Source: Celeribacter arenosi
GTDB taxonomy: Bacteria; Pseudomonadota; Alphaproteobacteria; Rhodobacterales; Rhodobacteraceae
DNA: 64,000 nt
Assembly (NCBI RefSeq): GCF_039539485.1
Contig: NZ_BAABDF010000006.1
Coordinates: 248,001 to 312,000, forward strand
Reading direction: 5' to 3'
Below, one piece after another: positions 35,555 through 44,217 of the stretch. A model generated the notes under the pieces. That model saw only the letters and a list, made by a program, of their open reading frames with translations. It was not told the origin of the DNA and searched no databases. Made by a program: the position numbers and the translations under genes. Every line of letters begins with the position of its first letter. Positions within the stretch are counted from its first letter, which is position 1.

Positions 35555-35582
35555 ATGGTGCTGCTGGAGAGAATTGAACTCT
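35555..35582. repeat. attL: distal copy of the 28-bp tRNA-Thr repeat
   Basis: 28 bases identical to the last 25 bases of tRNA-Thr plus CCA and two flanking bases (43977-44004). The copy here is not followed by the rest of a tRNA, as expected for the displaced attachment site of an integrated element. Confidence 0.92.
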
Positions 35583-36154
35583 AGATCATGTTTGTTAAGA
35601 TACTGTACTTAAACAATAAAAAATGCCACTACGCAAGCTTTGTGTATGAGCCGTGTGTATAAGTATTTATGCATACCTTAGCTCCCACATCCCACACTCT
35701 GGAGCGTTTCGCGTCACCTATGAGCGCTGATCTTGATTAGTGGCACCCCTAGGAAGGACAAGCCAAAGGCAGTTCACTTTTTTCAAACCTTTGGTGCGCC
35801 CTGTAGGCTCATCGTTTCGGTTATTGGTCACATCCACTTTCTGCGTAAGGTGGATGAAGATCACTACCATTCTAGGCGCTTGCCCTAGTCCCTGTCGCGC
35901 TCTTGAACGCGCACCCAGACAGGCCCTTTCAGTGCACCTTAAGCATCCTTCCACAACGCATCGAACGCGTCCTTAGGGCTGCCCCTTCAGCCACCTGAGA
36001 GGGGATGTTCGCTGCACCAATCCTTCCTCACCACGCATGCCTTAAAGCACGCATTTGCGCGGTTAGTGCGATGCAATGCGATGAGCAAATTGGGAGGAAA
36101 GAGGCCTTTCTCCTTCACCCGAAACACCAAACTCACGCATGAAAGGAAATTGTC
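35583..36154. other. island left end without a supported gene
   Basis: 572 bases with no convincing coding sequence. Just inside the boundary are two TGTGTAT words 13 bases apart (35641 and 35654), discussed as possible integrase arm sites. The rest holds only short open frames without ribosome-binding sites or recognisable protein patterns. Confidence 0.6.
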
Positions 36155-36982
36155 ATGCCAAGACCTAAACGCGTCTTTCTACGCCCCAACCACATTAGTG
36201 ACGAAGGCCTGTTTGAGCATCGAGCGGGCCAAATATCCTCTAGCCATGTTCAGACGCTCGCCCGAACATTGCGCGCCAACAAGCGCCTGGACCCGATCTG
36301 GGTTTGGCGGGAAATTGATGACAACGGCAATGCTAAAGGCACCTATGAGCTGATGGACGGGCGGCACCGCCTCGCAGCCTATGAGGTGTGCTTTAACCAA
36401 CGCCGCGAAGAGCATTACCTCAACATCCCAGTGTACATCTTTGAAGGCTCTGAAGTCGCCGCAGCTCTGAAGGCGCTTGCCGTGAACAGCAAAGACAAAC
36501 TCGCCCTTACATCCACAGAAAAACTTGATGCCGCATGGAGCATTGTCGCACGCGACCTAAGGGATGAGGCGACGAAGCCTACGATTGCCCGCGCAGCTGG
36601 AATCTCGGAAAGGACAGTTTTGAACATGCGAAACAAACGAAACGAAATCATCAAGGCCGGTGAACGGCTTCCCACTGCATGGCAGGAGGCGCGTAACTGG
36701 CCCCAAAGCAATGATTGGGAGCGGCCCACAGATGCACAACGACAATCTGAAATCGAGGAGCTAGCAAAGGGGTTCCAGGACGCAATCAGAACGACCCGTA
36801 GTCGGGATGTTGAAATCCTCGCAGAAGCGCTCCGACAAGCTCTTGGGGAGCCTAAAACCACGTTTGTGGTCGATCACCTGCATGGCCTAAGCGAGAGCGA
36901 ATACGACGAGTGGGATGAGGAGACTGGTCCCATCGCCAGCAATGAAAGCGCGTTCTGCTTGGCAGGCGAAGATGACTTCTAA
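36155..36982 (+). CDS. ParB-like nuclease-domain protein with helix-turn-helix
   Basis: 275-residue protein. The N-terminal ParB/Srx-like domain has the motif ELMDGRHRLAAYEV at about residues 69-82. A helix-turn-helix (TKPTIARAAGISERTVLNMRNKR) follows at about 143-165, and the C-terminus is acidic. The start ATG 36155 has GAAAGGA upstream. There is no ParA partner, so chromosome-type partitioning is unlikely; solitary ParB-like proteins on integrative elements more often act as regulators or in element maintenance. Function here is not determined. Confidence 0.75.
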   Translation: MPRPKRVFLRPNHISDEGLFEHRAGQISSSHVQTLARTLRANKRLDPIWVWREIDDNGNAKGTYELMDGRHRLAAYEVCFNQRREEHYLNIPVYIFEGSEVAAALKALAVNSKDKLALTSTEKLDAAWSIVARDLRDEATKPTIARAAGISERTVLNMRNKRNEIIKAGERLPTAWQEARNWPQSNDWERPTDAQRQSEIEELAKGFQDAIRTTRSRDVEILAEALRQALGEPKTTFVVDHLHGLSESEYDEWDEETGPIASNESAFCLAGEDDF

Positions 36983-37282
36983 TCGGCCCCAATGAGTGGA
37001 TTGCAGGTTGCCAGGTCATCGCGAAGATTGATTTGCGGGGGCCTTGGCAGCCTGTAGTGCAAGTTCTTCAGGACCGAGTACCTTTCGGCCCGAACCGGCC
37101 TTTCATCAAGTCGATCGTCGCCGCAACGCAGCTTCACCAGACCGGCCGTTCGCTGCGTGCGCAAAATTCGTTAGCAGGCGAATTCACAATCCGCAGACAA
37201 AGCATGGGTAATCGGGCTGGCCGGTTGGTGAAGTCAGGTTCTCGATAGAATGCAGTGGTTACTGCAATCTGAGGAGAACGAG
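36983..37282. other. non-coding island stretch before an IS110 remnant
   Basis: 300 bases with no supported gene. The last 30 bases contain TGAGGAGAACGAG, the ribosome-binding site of the truncated IS110 transposase that follows. Confidence 0.5.
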
Positions 37283-37381
37283 ATGGATTACTTTGTTGGT
37301 TTGGACGTGTCGCTGCGCTCTGCAGCTGTTTGCGTGATTGATGGAGAGGGCCGAACGGTCCTGGAGCGCTCATCCTGTCGG
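37283..37381 (+). pseudogene. IS110-family transposase remnant (N-terminal 32 residues)
   Basis: The first 32 residues (MDYFVGLDVSLRSAAVCVID, then GEGRTVLERS) match the N-terminus of IS110-type DEDD transposases, including the first catalytic Asp in GLDVS, and the gene still has a good ribosome-binding site. After about 37380 the similarity stops and the frame continues into unrelated sequence to a stop at 37585, so the rest of the transposase has been lost. No IS ends are recognisable. Confidence 0.75.
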
Positions 37382-37640
37382 ATGAAGACGGCCCATTGCC
37401 GACACCCAACCCATCGTCTTGATGCCGCAGTCTCAGCCCGCTTTACAGCCATTCGCCGATGGCGAAATAGTTGGACTTTGGGGAGTTGCCGCGAAAGTAA
37501 GGCTGCCTCTGCTAAAGATTGGATCAAAGCAAATTTTTGGCTCCCGAACTTCAGCGTGGCCGGCGTGTTTTCCGAAGGCACTTGATGGTGTGAGCAATCG
37601 AGGCATAGTGTTGCTAGATTAAAATTCTGAGGGACGGTCA
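37382..37640. other. rearranged non-coding stretch after the IS110 remnant
   Basis: 259 bases with no supported gene. It looks like joined fragments of unrelated sequence, in keeping with deletion of the IS110 element. The final bases carry GAGGGACGG ahead of the next ATG. Confidence 0.4.
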
Positions 37641-38510
37641 ATGCTCGCCAACCTGCTCGACTTCTATAAGCAATACCCAGACATTTTGCTCCATTTGAAG
37701 GGTATTGATCGAGCTTCACTGTCTCCGGATCTTATTACGTCTCTTGATTCTCACGGGCAAAGACAACGTGAAATTTTCGATGTTGCACAGGTATATCAGA
37801 TTGATGAGCGCGCGGAGATTATGCTTCGCAAGCTCTCTGCTCAAATGCAAAGGGACGGATTAGATAGCATGTTCAGTAGCGTTCGCTTGCCGTTCCCGGC
37901 AATGTTGCTGACAATCCCAGAACCAAAGGTTGGCGAATGGCCTGCCGCGCTGATCACCCAGGATGACGATACACTCTATACCCAGATCTATCTTGCGAAC
38001 AAGCGTGGCTTATTCCCGAATCTACTGATCTTCAAATCCCAAGGCGCATCGGTAGATGTTTTGCATTCACCGACGTTCGGTTTAACTCAGGCACTCGGAG
38101 ATGGTGTTACCGAAGATGCCGCCGTCAAGCAGGAAAAAACTCTTTGTTTTGAATTCTTGGCAATAGCGGTTGGGATGTCGATTTTATTCGAACATAAAGC
38201 CATGCTCGAAAGAGATGAAGTGTCTAGCTACCCCCGAGCCGAAAGGCGAAGAGCTCAGAAATCTGGGCGGACACTGCCCAATAAATCCATAATCAAAGTC
38301 AAACTAGGTGAGCTAGGTATGCGTCAGCTTGAAGCAACTAGCAGAGAGAGCAAGGCGAACGAAGAAGCCATGCCCAAACGCAGAGCTCACTGGGTGCAGG
38401 GCCATTTTATGCGCAATCGGGCCGGTGGCATTAGTTGGAGAAATCCGCATATCCGAGGTGCTGGCCCCCTTATTGAGCAAGAGCGGCACATCTCTCCTTA
38501 TGAGGAATGA
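37641..38510 (+). CDS. hypothetical protein of phage/island type
   Basis: 289-residue protein, not recognised as a named family. ATG 37641 follows GAGGGACGG. It has no signal peptide; one hydrophobic stretch (FEFLAIAVGMSILFEHKAM, about residues 170-188) may be an internal helix. The basic C-terminus AHWVQGHFMRN and SWRNPHIRGAGPLIEQERHI resembles the HxVRGHxRR...PHxRG tail seen on many small phage and plasmid proteins. The function of that tail is unknown. It faces the AAA-ATPase/DUF4435 pair across 239 non-coding bases. Confidence 0.7.
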   Translation: MLANLLDFYKQYPDILLHLKGIDRASLSPDLITSLDSHGQRQREIFDVAQVYQIDERAEIMLRKLSAQMQRDGLDSMFSSVRLPFPAMLLTIPEPKVGEWPAALITQDDDTLYTQIYLANKRGLFPNLLIFKSQGASVDVLHSPTFGLTQALGDGVTEDAAVKQEKTLCFEFLAIAVGMSILFEHKAMLERDEVSSYPRAERRRAQKSGRTLPNKSIIKVKLGELGMRQLEATSRESKANEEAMPKRRAHWVQGHFMRNRAGGISWRNPHIRGAGPLIEQERHISPYEE

Positions 38511-38749
38511 TGGGACTAGGTCATCCGAAAATGAAGTGAAGTTGGATGCTTCGGCCCAAAGCTGACATGCGTTGGTTGTCTGCATGCTGCGGCTGCAGTC
38601 CCAAAAGCCGACTTTCGCTGTGGCGAAAAATGCAGGTTCATCGACTCGGGTGGCCCCGTTGTCTTCGAAGCTCCGGCTGCATAATTGGCAATGCGGGGCG
38701 GTGCTGAATCGCGACAGCTCCAAACCGCGGCACCTCCATATTAAGGACT

Positions 38750-39607
38750 CTAAATGCGCGCAGCTTGGTTTGCGTGGAATGCGGCGACACTATCGGTGCC
38801 ATTTCTTCTAAAGTATTCTGGCATTTTTAGCAGACCCATATCGATAAGGTGCACCGGTGTTAGGGATGTATTTCTGGAAAACGCCCTCAAGACACCGGTC
38901 ACCAACAAATGCATTATATGTGTGTAAACCTTGCCGGCGCAGTATCGCATAGGTTCAGCCAATTTTGTTAAGTTTGGTAGTGTTCTGGCTTTTGTATCAG
39001 AGTTAGCTTGCCGACATAGTTTCCGAACTTCCGCGCGCTGAACCATTGGGTAACCAGTTGTTCGGCATCTCGAAATCACCCTACCGGGCGCATTTCGGGG
39101 TAGCACAGAGCTCTTTGCAACCAAAGCATAATAGTCCGCCCGTACAGGCCACAGCATTCGAGCAGATAGTTCATCGTATTTGCTTGACAGCTCGGAAGCC
39201 TCCGCAGCTGGAGGTGACGCCGCACGAATTTTGTGAGCGTACAAGATCGCCAGCATCGGCTTGGGAAAGATATCATTTTCCCAGCTGTATCCGTGCGTAT
39301 AAAGAACTCTGCGATCATTAATCTTTTCGCCGAGAAGCTCGTCAAAGTCGCTGTCCATCGCCACTAGGGCGTGACCAATATCCCCTACGATGATGTCTCT
39401 TGCCCTAGTCTCAAGTTCGGGCTTACCCCCTCGCGCAAGAAAATGTATTTTTAGATCAGGACGCAAGACCTCAAGAACCGTCCGCCAAAATACCACATCA
39501 TCAGAGAAGTCACTAGATCCACCGCCGCCCTCGACGTAGCAGACGTAATCCACACCAAGAAAAGCAGCTCTATTTTGCTGGCCGCTTTTTGTTCTTTCAA
39601 AAATCAT
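38750..39607 (-). CDS. DUF4435 protein, AriB-like TOPRIM effector of a PARIS system
   Basis: 285-residue DUF4435 protein. The conserved acidic residues of the TOPRIM-like fold are visible: Glu26 in VCYVEGGGG, Asp85/Asp87 in VAMDSDFDEL, and Glu110 in HGYSWENDIF. In PARIS, AriB is the nuclease effector held by the AAA-ATPase AriA and released when a phage anti-restriction protein is sensed; it then cuts host tRNA. Here the ATG at 39607 overlaps the stop of the ATPase gene by 4 bases (ATGA), giving the same AriA-AriB order. The family and partner fit PARIS; whether trigger and target are the same is inference. Confidence 0.82.
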   Translation of the reverse strand: MIFERTKSGQQNRAAFLGVDYVCYVEGGGGSSDFSDDVVFWRTVLEVLRPDLKIHFLARGGKPELETRARDIIVGDIGHALVAMDSDFDELLGEKINDRRVLYTHGYSWENDIFPKPMLAILYAHKIRAASPPAAEASELSSKYDELSARMLWPVRADYYALVAKSSVLPRNAPGRVISRCRTTGYPMVQRAEVRKLCRQANSDTKARTLPNLTKLAEPMRYCAGKVYTHIMHLLVTGVLRAFSRNTSLTPVHLIDMGLLKMPEYFRRNGTDSVAAFHANQAARI

Positions 39608-40911
39608 TCAACAAGTCTTTCCATACTGAAAATATGATCGCCATATTCGCCAACGATATCAGGCGAATGTGTGGCAAACAGGACTTGAGCGTTTGGATTT
39701 ACTTTGAGCAGGTTCGATACAAGCTGTTCTTGCCACTCAACATGCAGTGACAACTCTGGCTCGTCCGCCAAGAAGATAAAAGGTTGCTTCTCTTGGAGAA
39801 GCGTTTCAGCCAAGAATATGATGAGCTGCTTTTCCCCGGAAGAAAGCTTTTCTACGGGAATTTTTAGCCTATCATCGGCATTGATTGCTATCTCGTTCGC
39901 TTGATTGAACGCAATTGATTTCTTGTAAAGCATTCCCGATGCAATATTGATGAAATCAATCTTTGGCTCCAATATTTCCTTTTGTCTTTCCTGCAGCTGC
40001 TGCCATTGCTCCACGAGGCGATGCAATCTTACGACGTCATAAAGGTTGAAGAACTTTGAAATCGGAAACCCTCCTCGCTTTCGGAACGTCTCAAGAGCAG
40101 TCACGCCCAACTCCACGTGGTTCTCAAGCTGTTCTTCATAAGCCTCCGCAGGAACCTCAAAACGCTCAAAGATCGCGATGATCGCGTTCTTTTCTTCTTC
40201 GAAGTCAATTTCTGTACTAATGATATCTGCGTCGGAAGCTTCCGTTGCCAAAAAAGACAGAAACCAATCCTTCTGAAATTGACTCGTTAAATCAGACACT
40301 TTTCGGTCCAATTCAAAAAAATACTGCCTCAAATTCTGTAAGACATCGGCAAGTTTTCTATCCACGCCTGGTAGAATTTCAGGTCTTTCGTACTCATACT
40401 CATACTCATATTCGGCAAACGGCGGGCCTTCAAAGAGTTCGTGCCCTCGATGAAGTGACAACCAAGTATGGCTGAAGGTGTCTTCAAGTTTTGCCTTAAG
40501 TGCTCTGATGTCATCTGAACGAGTAACAATCCGTCTCTGCCCATCTGGAGTTCTAACTGGCATACGACGACGGCCAAAGCTCAGCTCGAACACCTCAGGT
40601 TTAGCCGAAGCACTATCTTTGTAAGAGTAGCGAACGTAAGCTCCCGCTATCTTGTAATCCAGTTTTTCCACTTCGAGAATTGGAACCGTAGTCTTCCCTG
40701 CCATCTTGAAGCGTACAATCACAGACTGGAAGATAGTGTCGGTCAGGACTTCTTGATCAATAGTTAGGCATGCATTTATCAAGTTTATTAGTGAGGTTTT
40801 CCCGGTGCCATTGCGTCCGATTAGGAAATTTGCCTCTTCGTCAAGGTCCAACTTGATCGGCGTTTCCTGCCTGCGAAATCCAGTAATTGTAATAGATTTA
40901 ATCTTGTGCAT
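39604..40911 (-). CDS. AAA-ATPase (AAA_15/ABC-like), AriA-like sensor of a PARIS system
   Basis: 435-residue ABC-type ATPase of the OLD/RecF-like group. Walker A is GRNGTGKTS near the N-terminus, a central helical region of about 200 residues follows, then the signature LSSGEKQLIIFLAE, Walker B FIFLADEPELSLH and the switch His in ATHSPDIVGEYG. Size and layout match AriA, the ATPase scaffold of PARIS, and the next gene is a DUF4435 (AriB) partner. I start it at ATG 40911 (GAGAGAAG upstream); a TTG at 40923 is in frame. There is no TOPRIM domain within this protein, so it is not a one-piece OLD nuclease. Confidence 0.82.
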   Translation of the reverse strand: MHKIKSITITGFRRQETPIKLDLDEEANFLIGRNGTGKTSLINLINACLTIDQEVLTDTIFQSVIVRFKMAGKTTVPILEVEKLDYKIAGAYVRYSYKDSASAKPEVFELSFGRRRMPVRTPDGQRRIVTRSDDIRALKAKLEDTFSHTWLSLHRGHELFEGPPFAEYEYEYEYERPEILPGVDRKLADVLQNLRQYFFELDRKVSDLTSQFQKDWFLSFLATEASDADIISTEIDFEEEKNAIIAIFERFEVPAEAYEEQLENHVELGVTALETFRKRGGFPISKFFNLYDVVRLHRLVEQWQQLQERQKEILEPKIDFINIASGMLYKKSIAFNQANEIAINADDRLKIPVEKLSSGEKQLIIFLAETLLQEKQPFIFLADEPELSLHVEWQEQLVSNLLKVNPNAQVLFATHSPDIVGEYGDHIFSMERLVE

Positions 40912-41460
40912 TTCTTCTCTCAAAGTGTCTTGCGCTGTCCTGCAGGGCCTTATGCCATGTTAGCGCTTTGATCTTTCAGTGTTCAATCCCAAGCCGACAA
41001 AACGCACGAATGCCAGCGCCAGTACTACGCCCCAAACTGCTGCTAGGTACCCATTGGAGGACAACGCTCGCTCCCAACGCAGCAGCCTTGCCGCTGTGCG
41101 TTGTCAGCTGCCAACGCCCGGTGTAAACGAATGTCCGCTCGAGAGATTTGCGCAGTGTCCTTTGAAACTGCAGCGAACTTCCGCTTCCCGCCCAATACTA
41201 CGCAGAGCATTGATCAATGTGGCAATAGCGTTTCCAAAGAAATACGAGCGAGTACCCCCAAAAGATTCCATCAAAAAAATCTGAGAGCTAAAGATCATAA
41301 ACGGCGCTGCGCTATTCCCCCCATGCCGGGGGCAACTCCCTCACGCTTAGACTTTTTGTCCACGTAAGGTGCAGCTTAAACTGAGCCCATACCTTCCAGC
41401 GAAGCGCCCCGCACTACACCTCATCACAACACGCCGACTTCCCATTAGCCCTTGCTCTAA
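40912..41460. other. non-coding island stretch between ATPase and recombinase genes
   Basis: About 550 bases with no supported gene; the short open frames present lack ribosome-binding sites and recognisable patterns. The promoter of the ATPase/DUF4435 pair must lie in the first part of this gap. Confidence 0.5.
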
Positions 41461-41555
41461 TGAGACGTCTCACATCACCCTATCAAGCTGTCTCACAGAG
41501 TGCCTATTGACAATTTGAGACACTCGACTTACATCCTCTTAGACTTCATTGAGAC
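41461..41555 (+). promoter_or_regulatory. promoter and TGAGAC repeat cluster of the serine recombinase
   Basis: Five TGAGAC/GTCTCA half-sites: a perfect 12-bp palindrome TGAGACGTCTCA (41461-41472), GTCTCA (41490-41495), and TGAGAC at 41516-41521 and 41550-41555. A -35 TTGACA (41507-41512) and a -10-like TACATC (41530-41535) with 17-base spacing lie among them. The layout suggests an autoregulated promoter and/or the recombinase's own crossover (res-type) site. Confidence 0.65.
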
Positions 41556-41573
41556 ACTTGAGGAGTAATGACG

Positions 41574-42137
41574 ATGATTGTGGGATATGCTCGGACTTCC
41601 ACATTGGACCAAACCGCAGGGCTGGAAGCGCAGGAGCGTGACCTTGCCAAAGCAGGGTGTGAGAAGGTTTTTGTGGAGCAAGTCTCATCGGTGGATGTAA
41701 AGGCCCGTGAGAGGCTCGCTGAGGCCCTCGAATACATCCGCGAGGGTGATACCCTAGTGGTGACCAAGTTGGACCGTCTGGCGCGCTCTGTGGCCCACCT
41801 CGTGGAGTTATTGGAAGAGATAGAGGCCAAGGGCGCATCCCTTCGCATCCTCGATATGTCCATCGACACGGGAACCCCGAATGGCCGCCTGATGCTGAAC
41901 ATTCTCGGGAGTGTCGCTCAGTTCGAACGCGAGATCATGCTTGAGCGCCAGCGCGAGGGTATCGCCAAGGCCAAGGCGGCGGGAAAGTATAAGGGCCGCA
42001 AGCCCACCGCGAAGGCGAAAGCAAACGAGGTGCTAGAGCTTCATGAGGAGGGCGTCGGGGCCACAGAGATCGCCAAGCGTTTGGGTATCGGGCGGGCAAG
42101 TGTGTATCGCATCCTTGACGAAAGCAAAGCGGCGTAA
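41574..42137 (+). CDS. serine recombinase (resolvase/invertase family)
   Basis: 187-residue small serine recombinase. Catalytic Ser9 is in VGYARTSTLDQ, and the Arg-rich active-site loop in VVTKLDRLARSVAHL. GRLMLNILGSVAQFEREIMLERQREGI is the E-helix region, and GATEIAKRLGIGRASVYRIL the C-terminal helix-turn-helix. It would catalyse resolution or inversion between short sites. ATG 41574 has GAGGAG eight bases upstream; an ATG at 41568 is too close to that site. Upstream TGAGAC dyads are its likely binding sites. Confidence 0.92.
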   Translation: MIVGYARTSTLDQTAGLEAQERDLAKAGCEKVFVEQVSSVDVKARERLAEALEYIREGDTLVVTKLDRLARSVAHLVELLEEIEAKGASLRILDMSIDTGTPNGRLMLNILGSVAQFEREIMLERQREGIAKAKAAGKYKGRKPTAKAKANEVLELHEEGVGATEIAKRLGIGRASVYRILDESKAA

Positions 42138-42371
42138 GAATGCAGCGCTACCCCAATTAATTCATCTGCACGGATGCGTAGGGATGTGTGTATCAGTTTT
42201 TTCATCGCTCAGGGCTTCAGCACTTCGACAACAACATTCTTGCTTGCGTCGCGGGGCCACATGCACCAGCTGGCGCAAGTCGGCTTACGCAGGCCATTCA
42301 AGCGACTATCTGAGGCTTAGTTGATACAGCACTGAGACCAAATATAGCGCCGTGACCAGCTGCCTCCGACA

Positions 42372-43886
42372 CTAGCCCACAGCTATTCGAGGCAGTTTAC
42401 ATATTTCGCGATACAGAGCTTCTGTCGAATACTCGCCATAGGATTCTGCAGCATTGGCGGTAACATGACCTTGGATTGCGCCTAGATATTCCGTGGATAT
42501 GCCCGCGTTCCTCCCCTCAGTCTTGAACCTGTGACGCCATGCATGGTTCGGCTGAATTCGTTTGTCATCAATGCCCACGGAATTTCGAACCCATACCCCG
42601 ACTTTGTCCCGAGCATTCGCGGCGCGTTTAACGGCCTCTTCTTTTGTCCTTGCGCCAGGATGAAAGAGATAATCGTCCTCAGCGGATTGGATGAATTCGA
42701 GGAGGCCGACCTCCTGCAAGTGCGGGTGCACCGGCACAAAACGATACCGCCCCGACTTAACAGTGCCTGCTTCAGGCGTGATCATCAGTCTTGGAATGTC
42801 ATTTTCAAAGGTGAGGTCTTGTGCCCTCAGCTGGGTAATCTCCCCGACACGCGCACCAGTGTATGCGCATATCCAAGGCACCCATCGACGAGCCATTGTG
42901 TTATGATATGAAGCCTTTGAGGCACCCAGCGTGACCTGACTTGCACAGCGAAGTATACGCGCCGCTTCGTCATCCGTGTACCCTTTCGGGCGAGTCTGAA
43001 CACGAGTGCTTATCTTGTACTTGACCCCTTCAGTTGGGTCCTCGGTTATCAAGAACTTTGACTTGGCATGTCGGCAAACAGTGCGCACAGCAGCAAGATA
43101 CTTCCCGGCAACAGTCTTCGAGGTTAGCTCTTTTTCTAGACGAAGATGATCACACCATTGAGTAATGATTTTTGGTGTTAGCCTATCCAAATCTTCATGG
43201 CCCACATAAGCTTTGAGCGCGTCAATTTTGCGTCCAAAGTCAGTGACGGTATTGTGCGACTTTCCGTTTGCTAGATGGTCTTTCGCCCAGTGATCAAAAA
43301 CGGCTGTTAAGGTTACACCTGAAGCAGAGGCATCAGGCACCGTCTCACCTAAGTCTTTGGGAAACCGGTCCGCATTAGGGTCGGGTGAGAAATCCCCTAG
43401 AGAACGCTTATGCTGCTGTTCGGCGGCTTGCTCGTGAGCCTTTTGCACCTCAACTATCAAACGTTCCCAGCTTCGTGCATCTACCGCAATACCTTCCTCT
43501 TCCAGCAATTTATCTACATATGGGCCATACCACTTGTCGCGGTGAGCATCGCTCAGCCTCGCCTTTGCATTCAAGCGCTTCACGCCTTCCCAGATTTCGG
43601 GCTCACCTGGTTCGTTTTCCAGAATCTCCATTAGTTCATGATACGCACGACCAGCCAAAATCATGATCTTCTTAAATGGCAAAACTTGCGGCTTTGCGCG
43701 CAAGGCTGAGCATCGTTTCTGAAACGACGCATATTCAGCTGCAAATCGTACCTTCGCTTCAGCGGGGTCACGTGTTCGCAGAGATTTTACATACTCAGAG
43801 CGCCCAAATGCAGTTACGAGATCCGCGGGGACACGTACGCGAATGGAGAAGATACCGCTCTTTTTGTTCTTTATGGGATTAGGCAT
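42372..43886 (-). CDS. tyrosine-type site-specific integrase of the island
   Basis: 504-residue phage-type integrase. The N-terminus (KSGIFSIRVRVPADLVTAFG) is the DUF6538 domain common in alphaproteobacterial integrases, followed by a SAM-like core-binding domain (LTAVFDHWAKDHLANGK) and the catalytic domain. The active-site residues are all present: Arg in YTGARVGEITQL, His and Arg in NHAWRHRF, His in QGHVTANAAESYGEY with the nucleophilic Tyr close by. The gene ends away from and begins 92 bases from the tRNA-Thr attachment site, as expected. ATG 43886 is used; GTG 43898, with AGGAG nine bases before it, is a real alternative. Confidence 0.93.
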   Translation of the reverse strand: MPNPIKNKKSGIFSIRVRVPADLVTAFGRSEYVKSLRTRDPAEAKVRFAAEYASFQKRCSALRAKPQVLPFKKIMILAGRAYHELMEILENEPGEPEIWEGVKRLNAKARLSDAHRDKWYGPYVDKLLEEEGIAVDARSWERLIVEVQKAHEQAAEQQHKRSLGDFSPDPNADRFPKDLGETVPDASASGVTLTAVFDHWAKDHLANGKSHNTVTDFGRKIDALKAYVGHEDLDRLTPKIITQWCDHLRLEKELTSKTVAGKYLAAVRTVCRHAKSKFLITEDPTEGVKYKISTRVQTRPKGYTDDEAARILRCASQVTLGASKASYHNTMARRWVPWICAYTGARVGEITQLRAQDLTFENDIPRLMITPEAGTVKSGRYRFVPVHPHLQEVGLLEFIQSAEDDYLFHPGARTKEEAVKRAANARDKVGVWVRNSVGIDDKRIQPNHAWRHRFKTEGRNAGISTEYLGAIQGHVTANAAESYGEYSTEALYREICKLPRIAVG

Positions 43887-43905
43887 TTTGAGGGTCACTG
43901 TGTAG

Positions 43906-43923
43906 GACTCCTGTGTAGGAGTC
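43906..43923. repeat. hairpin and repeated TGTGTAGGA words beside the integrase start
   Basis: GACTCCT-GTGT-AGGAGTC forms a perfect 7-bp stem. It overlaps two CTGTGTAGGA direct repeats (43898-43907 and 43911-43920), spaced 13 bases apart. Candidate integrase or excisionase binding region between int and attR. Confidence 0.5.
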
Positions 43924-43977
43924 GCTGCATGCAAGACACTGATTTTATGTAACTATTTGTTAAAAATAGAGTTTTCA

Positions 43978-44052
<75 letters not shown>

Positions 44053-44217
44053 GCCGGTTGACGCAAACGCCGCGTCGTGGGCGGCTGATTAGACGCAATC
44101 GGGACGCGGCGCAAGGGGCTATCGGGCAAAAAACGACCGACCGCTTGCCACCTTTACCACACCTCGGGGTGAGACGCAGTCTGGACGCGCAGGACGGCTT
44201 TAGATACATCCATCTGC

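Noticed and set aside
39604..40911. OLD-family nuclease or Gabija interpretation of the ATPase
   Set aside because: The protein itself has no TOPRIM domain and its partner is a DUF4435 protein rather than a UvrD-like helicase, which fits PARIS better.
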